A stretch of DNA of 64,000 nucleotides, taken from the NCBI GenBank assembly GCA_030673825.1, contig JAUTCS010000088.1, positions 112,465 to 176,464 of the forward strand, read 5' to 3'. Origin of the DNA: Verrucomicrobiota bacterium JB024 (lineage in GTDB: Bacteria; Verrucomicrobiota; Verrucomicrobiia; Opitutales; Cerasicoccaceae). The position numbers were made by a program, and so were the translations under genes. Position 1 is the stretch's first letter. Every line of letters starts with the position of its first letter. The notes under the pieces were generated by a model. That model saw only the letters and a list, made by a program, of their open reading frames with translations, had not been told where the DNA came from and searched no databases. Of this stretch, positions 44,970 through 53,689 are shown piece after piece.

Positions 44970-45031
44970 GACCGTAATGATGCTTTATCTTGCCCAGTCC
45001 TCAAGCTCCCCCATACTGAAACAGTTAAGCC

Positions 45032-46078
45032 TTGAAAAATAAGCCCCATATTCGGCTAAAAGATGTGGCCGCCGAAGCAAACCTGAGCATCGCATCGGTC
45101 TCTATGGCTTTGCGCGGGCACCCCTCAATTCCGCCCCGGACAGCCGCACGAATCAGGAAAGTGGCGGAGCGGCTGGGCTACACCCCGGACCCGGTCATGA
45201 GCGCCCTTGCCTCGTATCGCAATCATTTGAGGGCGCAGCCCGGGTTCAATGTGATCGCGTTGGTGTCCGATTGGTCCCCCACCGGCGACTGGTTGAACTC
45301 GACCCCCAGCGCCCGGGAACTCGTAAGGGGGGCAACGCAACGGGCTCGCACCCTAGGTTACTCACTCCAGCACTTCAACACGTGGGAGAACGAAATGACA
45401 CCACCTCGCTTGAGTCAGATACTCCACGCACGCGGCATCCGAGGGCTCATCATAGCCCCCTTCGCGGCCCCCTCTGCGCTGGTTGACCTGGACTGGAACG
45501 GCTTTTCCATTGTCACGATCGAGCGCCCCCTGCACTACGGGAGCTTTCACCACATCGTGCCCAACTACTACGCCGACATGACGCTCGTGCACCACCACTT
45601 ACGCGCCAAGGGCTACCAAAGCCCCGGGCTGATCCTGGAGCACAAACGCTCCGAACGCGCCGCCCATCAGTGGGAAGCCGCTCATGACCTTGTGCAAAAA
45701 TCAGCCCCGACGCCGGTGCCCTCACTCACGCTGGCAAGCCTCACATCCTCTCGTCAGATACTGGATTGGTACGATCGCCACCGCCCGGATGTCGTGGTGG
45801 GCGTCAACAATGCGATCCTGCGCGCCTTCAAATCAGCGGGAATCAAAATCCCCCAGCAGGTCGGTTACGCCAGCCTGAACGCCATGGACGACGCCCTGGA
45901 CGAATTCCCTAGAGTCAGCGGCATCCTTCAACCGCGTGCAAGCATGGGAGCGGCTGCCATCGACATTCTCAACACCCAACTCCAACTCAACCACCGCGGC
46001 CCCGGCTCGGTCAGCCTCGGCACGCACGCAGACGGCACTTGGAGTGAAGGGGAAACCTTGCGGGCCACCAACACATAG
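45032..46078 (+). CDS. LacI-family regulator, TTG start
   Basis: A 348-aa repressor of the same subtype as 24707-25735: HTH HIRLKDVAAEANLSIASVSMALRGHPSIPPRTAARIRKVAERLGY, then the modified hinge TPDPVMSALASYRNH. The sensor domain follows (IRGLIIAPFAAPS, YQSPGLILEHKRSERAAHQWEAAH, RPDVVVGVNNAILRAFKSAGIKIPQQVGYASL). An in-frame TAA lies two codons before TTG 45032, so no earlier start is possible and later ATGs would remove the HTH. The 62-bp divergent gap to the sulfatase at 44969 contains AACAGTTAAGCC, faintly like the upstream half of the repeated promoter element elsewhere. Confidence 0.85.
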   Translation: MKNKPHIRLKDVAAEANLSIASVSMALRGHPSIPPRTAARIRKVAERLGYTPDPVMSALASYRNHLRAQPGFNVIALVSDWSPTGDWLNSTPSARELVRGATQRARTLGYSLQHFNTWENEMTPPRLSQILHARGIRGLIIAPFAAPSALVDLDWNGFSIVTIERPLHYGSFHHIVPNYYADMTLVHHHLRAKGYQSPGLILEHKRSERAAHQWEAAHDLVQKSAPTPVPSLTLASLTSSRQILDWYDRHRPDVVVGVNNAILRAFKSAGIKIPQQVGYASLNAMDDALDEFPRVSGILQPRASMGAAAIDILNTQLQLNHRGPGSVSLGTHADGTWSEGETLRATNT

Positions 46079-46340
46079 AGCAATTATCACCCCTTTGCCA
46101 CGAACCGGTTACGCGGACGAGCCAAAGGTTCGTCCTTCCCAACACGGGGTTGAACAGAGGGCATCCATCCCCATCCCGAACTTGCCTTAAACTGCCAGCT
46201 CCTATACGCTTCCGATAATCAAACAAGTACGACAAACGAGACTGTTTCGGGCTTTTTGACTAACTAACCAATAGTCTCAGTCGCGCTGCCACCATGAACT
46301 CCCTTTCCGACACGCCCCCTGTGCGTACGATAGCATAACC

Positions 46341-47375
46341 GTGAAAACCCCTAACCGCTGGCATCAACCCACCCTACGGGATATTTCAGAGAAAACGAAT
46401 CTGACCGTCCCCACCGTTTCTCGTATCCTTTCGGGCAAACCCGGGTTCTCCAACAAGACGGTCGAATACGTAAAATCGGTCGCAGAAAGCCTCGGCTACC
46501 GCCACAACCGCCTCGTCTCCGGGATGCAAACTGGCCGCACAGGCATCATCGGAGCCATTCTTCCCGTGCATGCCGAGTGGGGAGCCCAACTCCTCACGGG
46601 ACTCATTCACGAACTGGCCACCTTCGGCTATGTCCCGATCGTCCTCGATTGTCCTTCGCCCGCGATGACAGAGCTCGAGATGATCAATCACCTGCTGGAG
46701 AGGCGGATCGAAGGCGTTGTCCTGTTCCCCTCCGACGACACGGTTTCCGACCGCTATTTTAAGGAAATCTACACGCGTAAAATCCCTCTCATCACAACGG
46801 TGCGACGCCTCGAACAGGTCAACTGCCCGTTCGTGGGCGGAGACGACCTCAAGAGCGGACGCCTCGCCGCCAAACACCTGATCGAGCTCGGGCACCGCAA
46901 GCTCGGGCACTTGAGCGGGGTACTGGGCATGAGCACCGGCGCTGACCGGGCCCGCGGCTTCGAATCGGTCGCCAAAGCCAAGCTTGGCGTTAGCGTGACG
47001 CGCGAAGCGATGCCAGGATTTCTTCCCGAACGAAAGCGCATCCGGGACTTCCTAAAAAACAACCCTGACATAACCGCGATCTACTGCGCCAATGAGGCGA
47101 TTGCAGTCGAACTGTACTCCGTCGCCCGCAGCCTGCGCATTTCGATCCCGAAGAAACTCAGTGTCATCGCCCACGGCGGCGGCAAACTGTCGCCCTTGCT
47201 GCACCCGGCGCTGACATCGCTGACCGAAGACAGTTTCGCCATCGGGCAAAACGCGGCCAACGTCCTGCTCAAAGTGATCCAGGGTAAGCTCTCGCATTCC
47301 AGCGCCAATGTGACCGTCGTCGAGACACGTCTGATCGAGCGTGAATCAACCGCCCCACCCCCCACAGTGAAATAA
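46341..47375 (+). CDS. LacI-family regulator (classical type), GTG start
   Basis: A 344-aa repressor. The HTH is PTLRDISEKTNLTVPTVSRILSGKPGFSNKTVEYVKSVAESLGYRHNRL, with the classical V-S-R-(I/V)-L spacing. A standard periplasmic-binding-protein-like sensor follows: GIIGAILPVHAEWGAQLLTGLIHELATFGY, RIEGVVLFPSDD, GDDLKSGRLAAKHLIELGHRKLGHLSG, DITAIYCANEAIAVELYSVARSLRISIPKKLSVIAHGG. Start GTG 46341. It is followed after 236 bp by a symporter gene on the same strand and probably controls it. Effector unknown. Confidence 0.88.
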   Translation: MKTPNRWHQPTLRDISEKTNLTVPTVSRILSGKPGFSNKTVEYVKSVAESLGYRHNRLVSGMQTGRTGIIGAILPVHAEWGAQLLTGLIHELATFGYVPIVLDCPSPAMTELEMINHLLERRIEGVVLFPSDDTVSDRYFKEIYTRKIPLITTVRRLEQVNCPFVGGDDLKSGRLAAKHLIELGHRKLGHLSGVLGMSTGADRARGFESVAKAKLGVSVTREAMPGFLPERKRIRDFLKNNPDITAIYCANEAIAVELYSVARSLRISIPKKLSVIAHGGGKLSPLLHPALTSLTEDSFAIGQNAANVLLKVIQGKLSHSSANVTVVETRLIERESTAPPPTVK

Positions 47376-47514
47376 GCGACTTCGCCTCGAATTCGTCGAA
47401 CCGAGGAAACGGAAAACGGGCCAAACCCCGGCCAAGTGGACGATGTGGAAAAATCTGAAGGCACGGCCCAATCGGTCGTATCGCGTGAGCGCGGCGTCTC
47501 TCGCCCTATATGTC

Positions 47515-47545
47515 GCAAAATCTATATTTAGTGTCAAAATTTTGC
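47515..47545. promoter_or_regulatory. inverted repeat upstream of symporter, possible operator
   Basis: GCAAAAT at 47515-47521 and ATTTTGC at 47539-47545, separated by 17 nt of AT-rich sequence, about 67 bp before ATG 47612. Position and dyad suit an operator for the LacI protein encoded just upstream, but the sequence is simple and could arise by chance. Confidence 0.35.
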
Positions 47546-47611
47546 TATCTATCCTCACCTGGCAGGAATGTTTTAAAATGGCACATCACCCTGCTTTAGT
47601 GCCCTCGTAAA

Positions 47612-49375
47612 ATGAATTCCTTAGACATCCTGATCATAGCCGTTTACTGCCTGGGGCTTCTGGCCATTGGCTTCGCGTTTTCCAGAAAATCCGCCCAGTC
47701 GTCCTCCCAGATGTTTGTCGCTGGACGGCAGTCCCCTTGGTGGATATCTGGATTATCGGCCTACATGACGATGTTCTCAGCGGGGACTTTTGTCGTCTGG
47801 GGCGGCATAGCCTACGAGTTCGGTCTGGTCGCGGTCAGCATCAGTATGGGCTATGCGGTATCGGCGTTCATCGTCGGTTTTTTTCTCGCCGGGCGTTGGC
47901 GGGCGCTAGGCGTTTCAACCGCGGGGGAATACATCCGGCTTCGTTTCGGGAACAAGCCCTTCATGTTCTATACATGGTTCAAGGTCATCTTCAGTTTTAC
48001 GACAGGGCTCGCTCTCTACGGTCTGGCCCGGGTGATCTGCCCGCTGATCCAGTTGCCGGCCCACTGGTTCATTGTGGACCCCGATACTGTGCAAGCAGGC
48101 GCAGAGGTGGGGCAGCTTTCCGTCTTCTGGGCCTGCGGCATTCTTGGCTTTATCGTGGTAGCTTACACCATGGTCGGAGGGCTATGGGCCGTGCTGCTCA
48201 CCGACACCCTCCAGTTTTTCGTCCTCACAGTATCCGTGCTGCTTGCGGTGATACTTGGCCTGAACCACATCGGCGGACTCGGCCAATTCCTCACACAGAC
48301 TCCAGAAGGTTTCCTCAATTTCACCGCCGGAGATTTCACGCTTATATTTCTTTTCGGCTGGATGCTGGTTAACGCCTTTCAACTCGGGGCGGAGTGGCAA
48401 TTTCTCCAGCGCTACTTCTGCGTGTCCAAGCCCGAGGACGCCCGCAAGGCACTGTACCTTTTCGGCATCCTGTACCTGATACTTCCCCTCTTCTTCATGG
48501 CTCCGGCGATGTTCTACCGGGTCATCACTGATAACGCCGACCCCGAAGAAGCCTATATCCTCATGTGCCGCGAGGTCCTGCCTCCCGGCATGATCGGCAT
48601 GATGGTTGCCGCCCTATTTTCGGCAACGGCCAGCATGGTCTCCTCCGTGCTCAATGTGTACGCCTCTGTGCTGACCGACGATGTCTACAAAGGTACGCTT
48701 CGCCCCAACGCCAGCGAACGGGAAACCGTCCATGCCGGGCGCATTATTACCATTATGATCGGTGCCTACATGGTTGCTGGCTCGATCCTGATCCCCTCGC
48801 TCACAACCATGCGCGACTGGATCATTATCTTCACCAGTCTGATCGCTCCAGCCCTGCTACTGCCAACGATCTGGGGCCTGTACTCCCGAAAAATCACCCA
48901 GAGCGCAGTGTGGTGGTGCGTAATCGCCAATGTCGCCGCGAGCCTGCTGGTCAGGTTCGGGTTCCGGGCCGGAGGCTGGTTCGGCGGAATCGAATTCCTG
49001 GCCCCCGCCATTCATTTGAACGAGTCAAATATGCGGGTCAGCGACATCATGGTCGGTATTATCGCCCCCGTCGTTGTGCTCATTTTCATGGAATTCCGAG
49101 CCAAAAAGGAGGCGGAAGGTTGGCGGCGCCTGACCGAAGTTGCGACGAAAAACCAGCGCGAGGAAACTCCCTCGGTGGTTGATTCACATGGCCCCGCCAC
49201 AGTGATGGTCTGGTGCCTGGGGTTCCTCTCTGCGATCATGCTGATCATTTCGATTATCAACCCGGGGGAACGAAAGGTGCTCATCAGCGCGACAATATTG
49301 CTGCTCGCGATTACCGTACTGTTTATACCTTTACTAAAAAAGACCAGACGACCGCTTACCTCTCCGGGTTCTTAA
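47612..49375 (+). CDS. sodium:solute symporter (SSS family)
   Basis: A 587-aa inner-membrane carrier. The start MNSLDILIIAVYCLGLLAIGFAFSRKSAQSSSQMFVAGRQSPWWISGLSAYMTMFSAGTFVVWGG shows the F-(V/F)-A-G-R-x-x-P-W-W motif and the S-x-x-x-T-x-x-S-A-G-T TM2 motif. MIGMMVAALFSATASMVSSVLNVYASVLTDDVY is the TM8 Na+-site region. It differs from the carrier at 27615 by the FVAGRQSPWW start and weak similarity overall. It sits between a LacI regulator upstream and a XylR-type regulator downstream, all on the same strand, which suggests a sensing-and-uptake module for one sugar. Confidence 0.9.
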   Translation: MNSLDILIIAVYCLGLLAIGFAFSRKSAQSSSQMFVAGRQSPWWISGLSAYMTMFSAGTFVVWGGIAYEFGLVAVSISMGYAVSAFIVGFFLAGRWRALGVSTAGEYIRLRFGNKPFMFYTWFKVIFSFTTGLALYGLARVICPLIQLPAHWFIVDPDTVQAGAEVGQLSVFWACGILGFIVVAYTMVGGLWAVLLTDTLQFFVLTVSVLLAVILGLNHIGGLGQFLTQTPEGFLNFTAGDFTLIFLFGWMLVNAFQLGAEWQFLQRYFCVSKPEDARKALYLFGILYLILPLFFMAPAMFYRVITDNADPEEAYILMCREVLPPGMIGMMVAALFSATASMVSSVLNVYASVLTDDVYKGTLRPNASERETVHAGRIITIMIGAYMVAGSILIPSLTTMRDWIIIFTSLIAPALLLPTIWGLYSRKITQSAVWWCVIANVAASLLVRFGFRAGGWFGGIEFLAPAIHLNESNMRVSDIMVGIIAPVVVLIFMEFRAKKEAEGWRRLTEVATKNQREETPSVVDSHGPATVMVWCLGFLSAIMLIISIINPGERKVLISATILLLAITVLFIPLLKKTRRPLTSPGS

Positions 49376-49497
49376 GCAACCGGAATGTGAAGAGGAGCAG
49401 GTACCGTCGCTGGTGGACAGATTCAACCTGCACAAAGTCGATTTCCTCCGACGCTTTGCCGTTGATAAGGATCGCATCCGGGTGAAGAATTTACGAC

Positions 49498-50646
49498 ATG
49501 GCACACAAGCCAGCTCATCCGGAAATCGCTCCCCCCAGCCGAAAGATGATCGGCATCCAAGTGGACACCTCGACCGGGTGGGGGCGAAAGATGCTGATGG
49601 GGGTGTTCAAGTATAAAAGCCAGCAGCCGAACTGGGATGTGTGGACCAGCCCCAAGAGCTTTGCCGAACCCCAGAAGCTGCCCTATGGGGTGAAGTTCCA
49701 CGGTGCTATTGTCTATATCGGCAATGAGAAGCAGGCCGAGAGCATGGCCCGCTACGGCATACCTGTCATCAACGCCTCAGTCTTCGACTCCGAGCCATTC
49801 GGCATCCCCAACATACCGCCCGATCAGGAGGCTCCCGTCGAGTTGGCTTTCAGCTTTTTCCGCAAACGCGGCTACCGCCATTACGCCTATTGCGGGCCGA
49901 CCCACATCCCCTTTATCCGTTCCTTTGCCCAGAAGTTCAAGACCCGCGTAGAGACCGAAGGATTCAACTGCAAGATACTGAACGTAAGCGCCTCGGAACT
50001 TCACAAGCAACTGGTCAAGCTACCCCGGCCTTGCGCCCTGCTCGCCTGGACAAGGACCATCTACCAACTCCTCGTCGCCTGCCACGCGCTCAACATCCGC
50101 ATCCCCGAAGACCTTGCGATTCTCGCCCAGGATGAAGACGACATCCTGAACCAAATCAGTTCGCCGCCCCTCTCGGCCATCCAGGTTCCCGCCGAGCAAA
50201 TCGGCTACGCAGCGGCTCGCCTGCTACATCTACTGCTCGATGGTAAAAAGCTGCCCACCAAACGCAAAATCCCCAAGCCCATGGACATCATCGAACGCCA
50301 ATCCACCAATACCCTTGCAATCGAGGATGGCCATATCAGGGCGGCCCTTCACTTCATCCTCAACAATTCTCATCAATCCTGCTCCGTAAACGAAATAGCC
50401 GCATTTACGGAGCTGTCTAGGCGCACGCTGGAGCGGCGTTTTCAAAAATTCACCGGACGAACAGTCGCCCAGGAGATCCAATCGGTTCGATTGGAAAAGG
50501 CTCGCTCCATGCTGCTGACCACGGAACTGCCGGTGACCGATATCGCCCCCTTGTGCGGGTTTTCATCGACGGAGTACTTTATCTATGTCTTTCGCAAGCA
50601 CCATCTGATGACTCCCGGAGTCTATCGCAAGCACGACCGCGGTTAG
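49498..50646 (+). CDS. XylR-type regulator (LacI-like sensor + AraC HTH)
   Basis: A 382-aa activator of the XylR group. Residues ~15-265 are a periplasmic-binding-protein-like sugar sensor (IGIQVDTSTGWGRKMLMGVFKYKSQQPNWDVW... GIPVINASVFDSEPFGIPNIPPDQEAPVELAFSFFRKRGYRHYAYCG... ALNIRIPEDLAILAQDEDDILNQISSPPLSAIQVPAEQIGYAAARLL). Residues ~280-378 are an AraC double HTH (CSVNEIAAFTELSRRTLERRFQKFTGRTVAQEIQSVRLEKARSMLLTTELPVTDIAPLCGFSSTEYFIYVFRKHHLMTPGVYR). Start ATG 49498, no clear SD. In E. coli XylR this layout activates xylose genes in response to bound sugar. Here the target is probably the neighbouring symporter or the glycosidase operon downstream on the other strand. Confidence 0.88.
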   Translation: MAHKPAHPEIAPPSRKMIGIQVDTSTGWGRKMLMGVFKYKSQQPNWDVWTSPKSFAEPQKLPYGVKFHGAIVYIGNEKQAESMARYGIPVINASVFDSEPFGIPNIPPDQEAPVELAFSFFRKRGYRHYAYCGPTHIPFIRSFAQKFKTRVETEGFNCKILNVSASELHKQLVKLPRPCALLAWTRTIYQLLVACHALNIRIPEDLAILAQDEDDILNQISSPPLSAIQVPAEQIGYAAARLLHLLLDGKKLPTKRKIPKPMDIIERQSTNTLAIEDGHIRAALHFILNNSHQSCSVNEIAAFTELSRRTLERRFQKFTGRTVAQEIQSVRLEKARSMLLTTELPVTDIAPLCGFSSTEYFIYVFRKHHLMTPGVYRKHDRG

Positions 50647-50699
50647 AGTGAGCCCGGTACCGGAGTGCATCAATCATCCCTTAACCGAAGAAAGACACC

Positions 50700-52715
50700 T
50701 CAACGGGAGACCACCCATTTGGCCGAAGAAACGATCCCCCCATCCTCCAGACTGATGTAGAGCGTGTCACGTACGGAGTCCGGAAGCGAGATCGACAGGG
50801 TGTCGTGGTAGTCGGTGACACCCAGGGTGGACGACAGGTCGATCTGCTGTTGCCATTCGCCTCCGTCGCTCACAACGACCGCACCACCAAAGCCATCTTC
50901 GCGGGCCAGGCCAAGAACCAGCGCCAGCGACCCCACGGACGATTTCATTGCCGCGGGGACTTCGAGAACTAGCGTTTCCATTGGCTCCAGCCGCTGCAAA
51001 AAAAGCGGGGAATACGTCCATGATTCAGTCACCGGCGGCAGGGATGGCGACGTAGAATCCAGCTCCCAGGTGAGAATCATGGTCTCCTCTCCGCGCATCG
51101 TAAATTCTGTCAGCTCGCCATCTTGAACCGGCTCGGACTGCGCCGCACCTATAACCAGGCAACCCTCCGGCGCTGAGTCTACACGCTCGGGCAGCGGCCC
51201 TTCCCAACGGATCGAATCGGCAGAAAGCAGCTTCGCGTTTTCCGGAATTCTAATTGTCAGAGAGGATTCCGTGCCAAAGGCGTTGCCGTTGTGGACCAAA
51301 ACACGCAGTCGGTTTCCATCACGCAAGGACAGGGTACTGATTGCCTCGGGAGCCGAGTTTCCTTCCCATCCTGATTGTACGCGCACGCCATCGAGATCTT
51401 TGAGGAATTTATAAAAACGCACGAATGGCGTGGCCACCAGCAAAGTATCCTTGGGGTATCCCGGGCGAGTGTAAAGAGCCTGCCCGCGCAAGGAACCATA
51501 GCCCAGGTCGCTCTCGGGAAGAATAAACGGAACCGTCAGTTCCACCTCCGGACGCTGGAAAAACGTCATCCACATCCGTACGACCGTATTCATGTAGAGA
51601 AGGTGTTTGAAGTCGTTCTCCCACGGCCCTAATTGCTGGGTAATCCCCTGTCGCCCGAATTCAGAAACAATAACCGAGGGTGGCTCCCCTCCCCAACGGG
51701 ACAGGTGCCGCGAGGCCAGCATGTCGAGGAAGGCGTCAAGCCGCCCAAACTCCCACACCGTGCCCACCCCCGTCCGGCGAGAGGCGATCAGACTGGGCGA
51801 CTCCTGTTGCAGTTTCGGATTCCACCCGCGATCCTCTTCGACAAAGGCCCAATACCCCTTGCTGTAAAAGTGAAAATCATAGGCACCGACCGTATTCCCA
51901 GCCTTGTCGATAAACTGCCCCTCCCAGCCGTCCTCCCAGCGGGAGAAATCGCCGGTGGGGTATCCCCACGCCGTGCATGGGCCGGTGAGCTTCAGTTGCG
52001 GGTGATCCTCGCGCATCACCTTAGCCAATGCCAGGTGGTAGTCGATGAAGGAGCCAATGCGGTCGCCAGAACATTTCCAGCCCGAGTCCGGTTCGTTGAT
52101 CGCCGAGTAATAAACGGGCGCCTCCCCGCCTGTCTCGTCGATTTTGTCGATCCACTCCGAAACAAGACCCGCCCCGTCTTTATAGTAGCGCGGATCCAGA
52201 GCAAGCGTATTGGGAATCTTCATGGTGGCGTCAACATCATCTTCCTCGACCGCTTGACCTGCCGTCCACGGTTTGGGCATCTTAGACCCCGCCATCGCGT
52301 AGGGCAGCCCGGGAAAGTCCCTATTCGCCCGCTCAGCATACATGCACCACTGCTCCAGAATTCTCTCCACCCGGGCCTGTGCCTCCGTGTCGATCAGCGG
52401 ATTACCCGGTATGCTGAAAGACGGGCCTGTCCCCCGTCCGGGCAGAGCCCCGATCTCTCGCAACTCGGCATTACGGGCTTCAGCATACAGGCCGGGGAAA
52501 TGGTAGGTGCGGAAGTACATCTCGCGGTTGAAGTCCCCGATCCGGTGAGAACCAGCTTCGATGATGAGCGCGCGCGAGGGCTCAACGACGAGCGTCCACT
52601 CAGCCGCGCTTGGCTGCGGTTCTTCCGCCATGCCTTCCGGTTCATGCGAATTTTTCGCGCACCCACCAAGGAGGGAAGAAGCGATAACGAGCAGTATAGT
52701 ATGACGAATTTCCAT
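50700..52715 (-). CDS. GH86-like beta-agarase/porphyranase lipoprotein
   Basis: A 671-aa surface lipoprotein: ATG 52715 starts MEIRHTILLVIASSLLGGCAKNS with the lipobox L-L-G-G-C; a TTG at 52733 is rejected. The catalytic part is a GH-A clan TIM barrel: the acid/base Glu in YYSAINEPDSG (Glu208) and the nucleophile Glu in VIVSEFGRQG (Glu352), followed by a beta-sandwich (LRVLVHNGNAFGTESSLTIRIPENAK). The overall order and the ENDFKHLLYMNTVVRMWMTFFQRPEVELTVPFILPE segment resemble GH86 agarases/porphyranases. Another GH-A family is possible. The enzyme would cut a galactan at the cell surface. Its start overlaps the stop of the prepilin-like gene as TAATG. Confidence 0.65.
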   Translation of the reverse strand: MEIRHTILLVIASSLLGGCAKNSHEPEGMAEEPQPSAAEWTLVVEPSRALIIEAGSHRIGDFNREMYFRTYHFPGLYAEARNAELREIGALPGRGTGPSFSIPGNPLIDTEAQARVERILEQWCMYAERANRDFPGLPYAMAGSKMPKPWTAGQAVEEDDVDATMKIPNTLALDPRYYKDGAGLVSEWIDKIDETGGEAPVYYSAINEPDSGWKCSGDRIGSFIDYHLALAKVMREDHPQLKLTGPCTAWGYPTGDFSRWEDGWEGQFIDKAGNTVGAYDFHFYSKGYWAFVEEDRGWNPKLQQESPSLIASRRTGVGTVWEFGRLDAFLDMLASRHLSRWGGEPPSVIVSEFGRQGITQQLGPWENDFKHLLYMNTVVRMWMTFFQRPEVELTVPFILPESDLGYGSLRGQALYTRPGYPKDTLLVATPFVRFYKFLKDLDGVRVQSGWEGNSAPEAISTLSLRDGNRLRVLVHNGNAFGTESSLTIRIPENAKLLSADSIRWEGPLPERVDSAPEGCLVIGAAQSEPVQDGELTEFTMRGEETMILTWELDSTSPSLPPVTESWTYSPLFLQRLEPMETLVLEVPAAMKSSVGSLALVLGLAREDGFGGAVVVSDGGEWQQQIDLSSTLGVTDYHDTLSISLPDSVRDTLYISLEDGGIVSSAKWVVSR

Positions 52716-53539
52716 TATTGTTCGACTCCCCAAAAAACATTGTCCGGATCGTCATTAAGTTCTGTGCATTCCTCGGCCGTGAGCACTTGGATATGCCCCT
52801 CCAGATAGGCCACGATAGCCTTGCCATCGCGCGCATACGGGTTGCTGGCTCCATGGCGAGCATTGAGTTGGGTGCTTTCCGAAGACGTAGAAAGTGAGTG
52901 CGAGGCACCGCTGCAATCAGCCAGCATAACGGTCTCGGCCGGCGAAAAAAACAGAGCCAGCTTCCTCATTCCGCCCACTTTGCCCACAAGCGTATCGTTG
53001 TAGGCATAGGATGGAACGATGGAACTATGATCAGACTCCGCGGAGGGCGACATATAAACGGTGTTCTCATAACCGGTCGGGTAGAATCGCCACATCCACG
53101 GCTTCAGGCTGTCTACCGCCTCGCGGATGCCGGGGTAGAGAATCCGGCCCGTCGCCTCATACCAGACATGCCCCGCCCGCTCGTAGTTTGTCCCCTCTTG
53201 CGGGATGTTCGCATAGCCGACCGGGTAGTCTCCGTCATTTTCCACCGTGTAGAGCGAAACGGCACCGGCCAGTTGCCTCACATCCGAGGAGGCCTGGGCG
53301 ACATTCATGGACTGTCTCACAGCCGTAATTGTCGGTATCAATATCGCTGCCAGCAACCCGATCACAGCGATCACGGCCAATAATTCGACAAGGGTAAAAC
53401 CACCGACCGACCGATACCCGGGGCCACCGCCACGAACCAGCCCCGGTCGCTCCCGGGGAGACAGGATAATCTCGCGCTCACGTCGTAGACAATGGGGCGT
53501 TGCAAGGGCTGTCATAGAACACGGCGCAACTACTTTCAT
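52715..53539 (-). CDS. prepilin-type N-methylation protein
   Basis: A 274-aa pilin-like protein with a long basic leader of about 47 residues, then the cleavage site G^FTLVELLAVIAVIGLLAAILIP, with Glu at +5, and a continuation (ITAVRQSMNVAQASSDVRQLAGAVSLYTVENDGDYP) typical of pseudopilins. The C-terminal part is Ser/Asp-rich with an H-x-x-A-x-N-x-Y element (ARHGASNPYARDGKAIVAYLEGHIQVLTAEE) close to the DUF1559-like 'G-K-x-(N/I)-V-x-x-x-(D/E)-G-H' ending. Its stop codon overlaps the start of the GH86-like gene, so the pilin-like protein and the agarase-like enzyme are translated from the same message. Physical partnership is inference. The other pilin-like gene (21593) is also near polysaccharide genes. 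Confidence 0.8.
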   Translation of the reverse strand: MKVVAPCSMTALATPHCLRREREIILSPRERPGLVRGGGPGYRSVGGFTLVELLAVIAVIGLLAAILIPTITAVRQSMNVAQASSDVRQLAGAVSLYTVENDGDYPVGYANIPQEGTNYERAGHVWYEATGRILYPGIREAVDSLKPWMWRFYPTGYENTVYMSPSAESDHSSIVPSYAYNDTLVGKVGGMRKLALFFSPAETVMLADCSGASHSLSTSSESTQLNARHGASNPYARDGKAIVAYLEGHIQVLTAEECTELNDDPDNVFWGVEQ

Positions 53540-53689
53540 AACCTGTCAATTTAAGATGTTAAACTTTCATCATGACTGCGAATGGAGCAGGTATCTTCAG
53601 TATAAGGGGCAGATTTTCGGTCGGCTCGATGTACCTCCACGTATGAGAATCCGAAACGGGCTCGCCAAACTTTTCTCCACCTCGCATGC

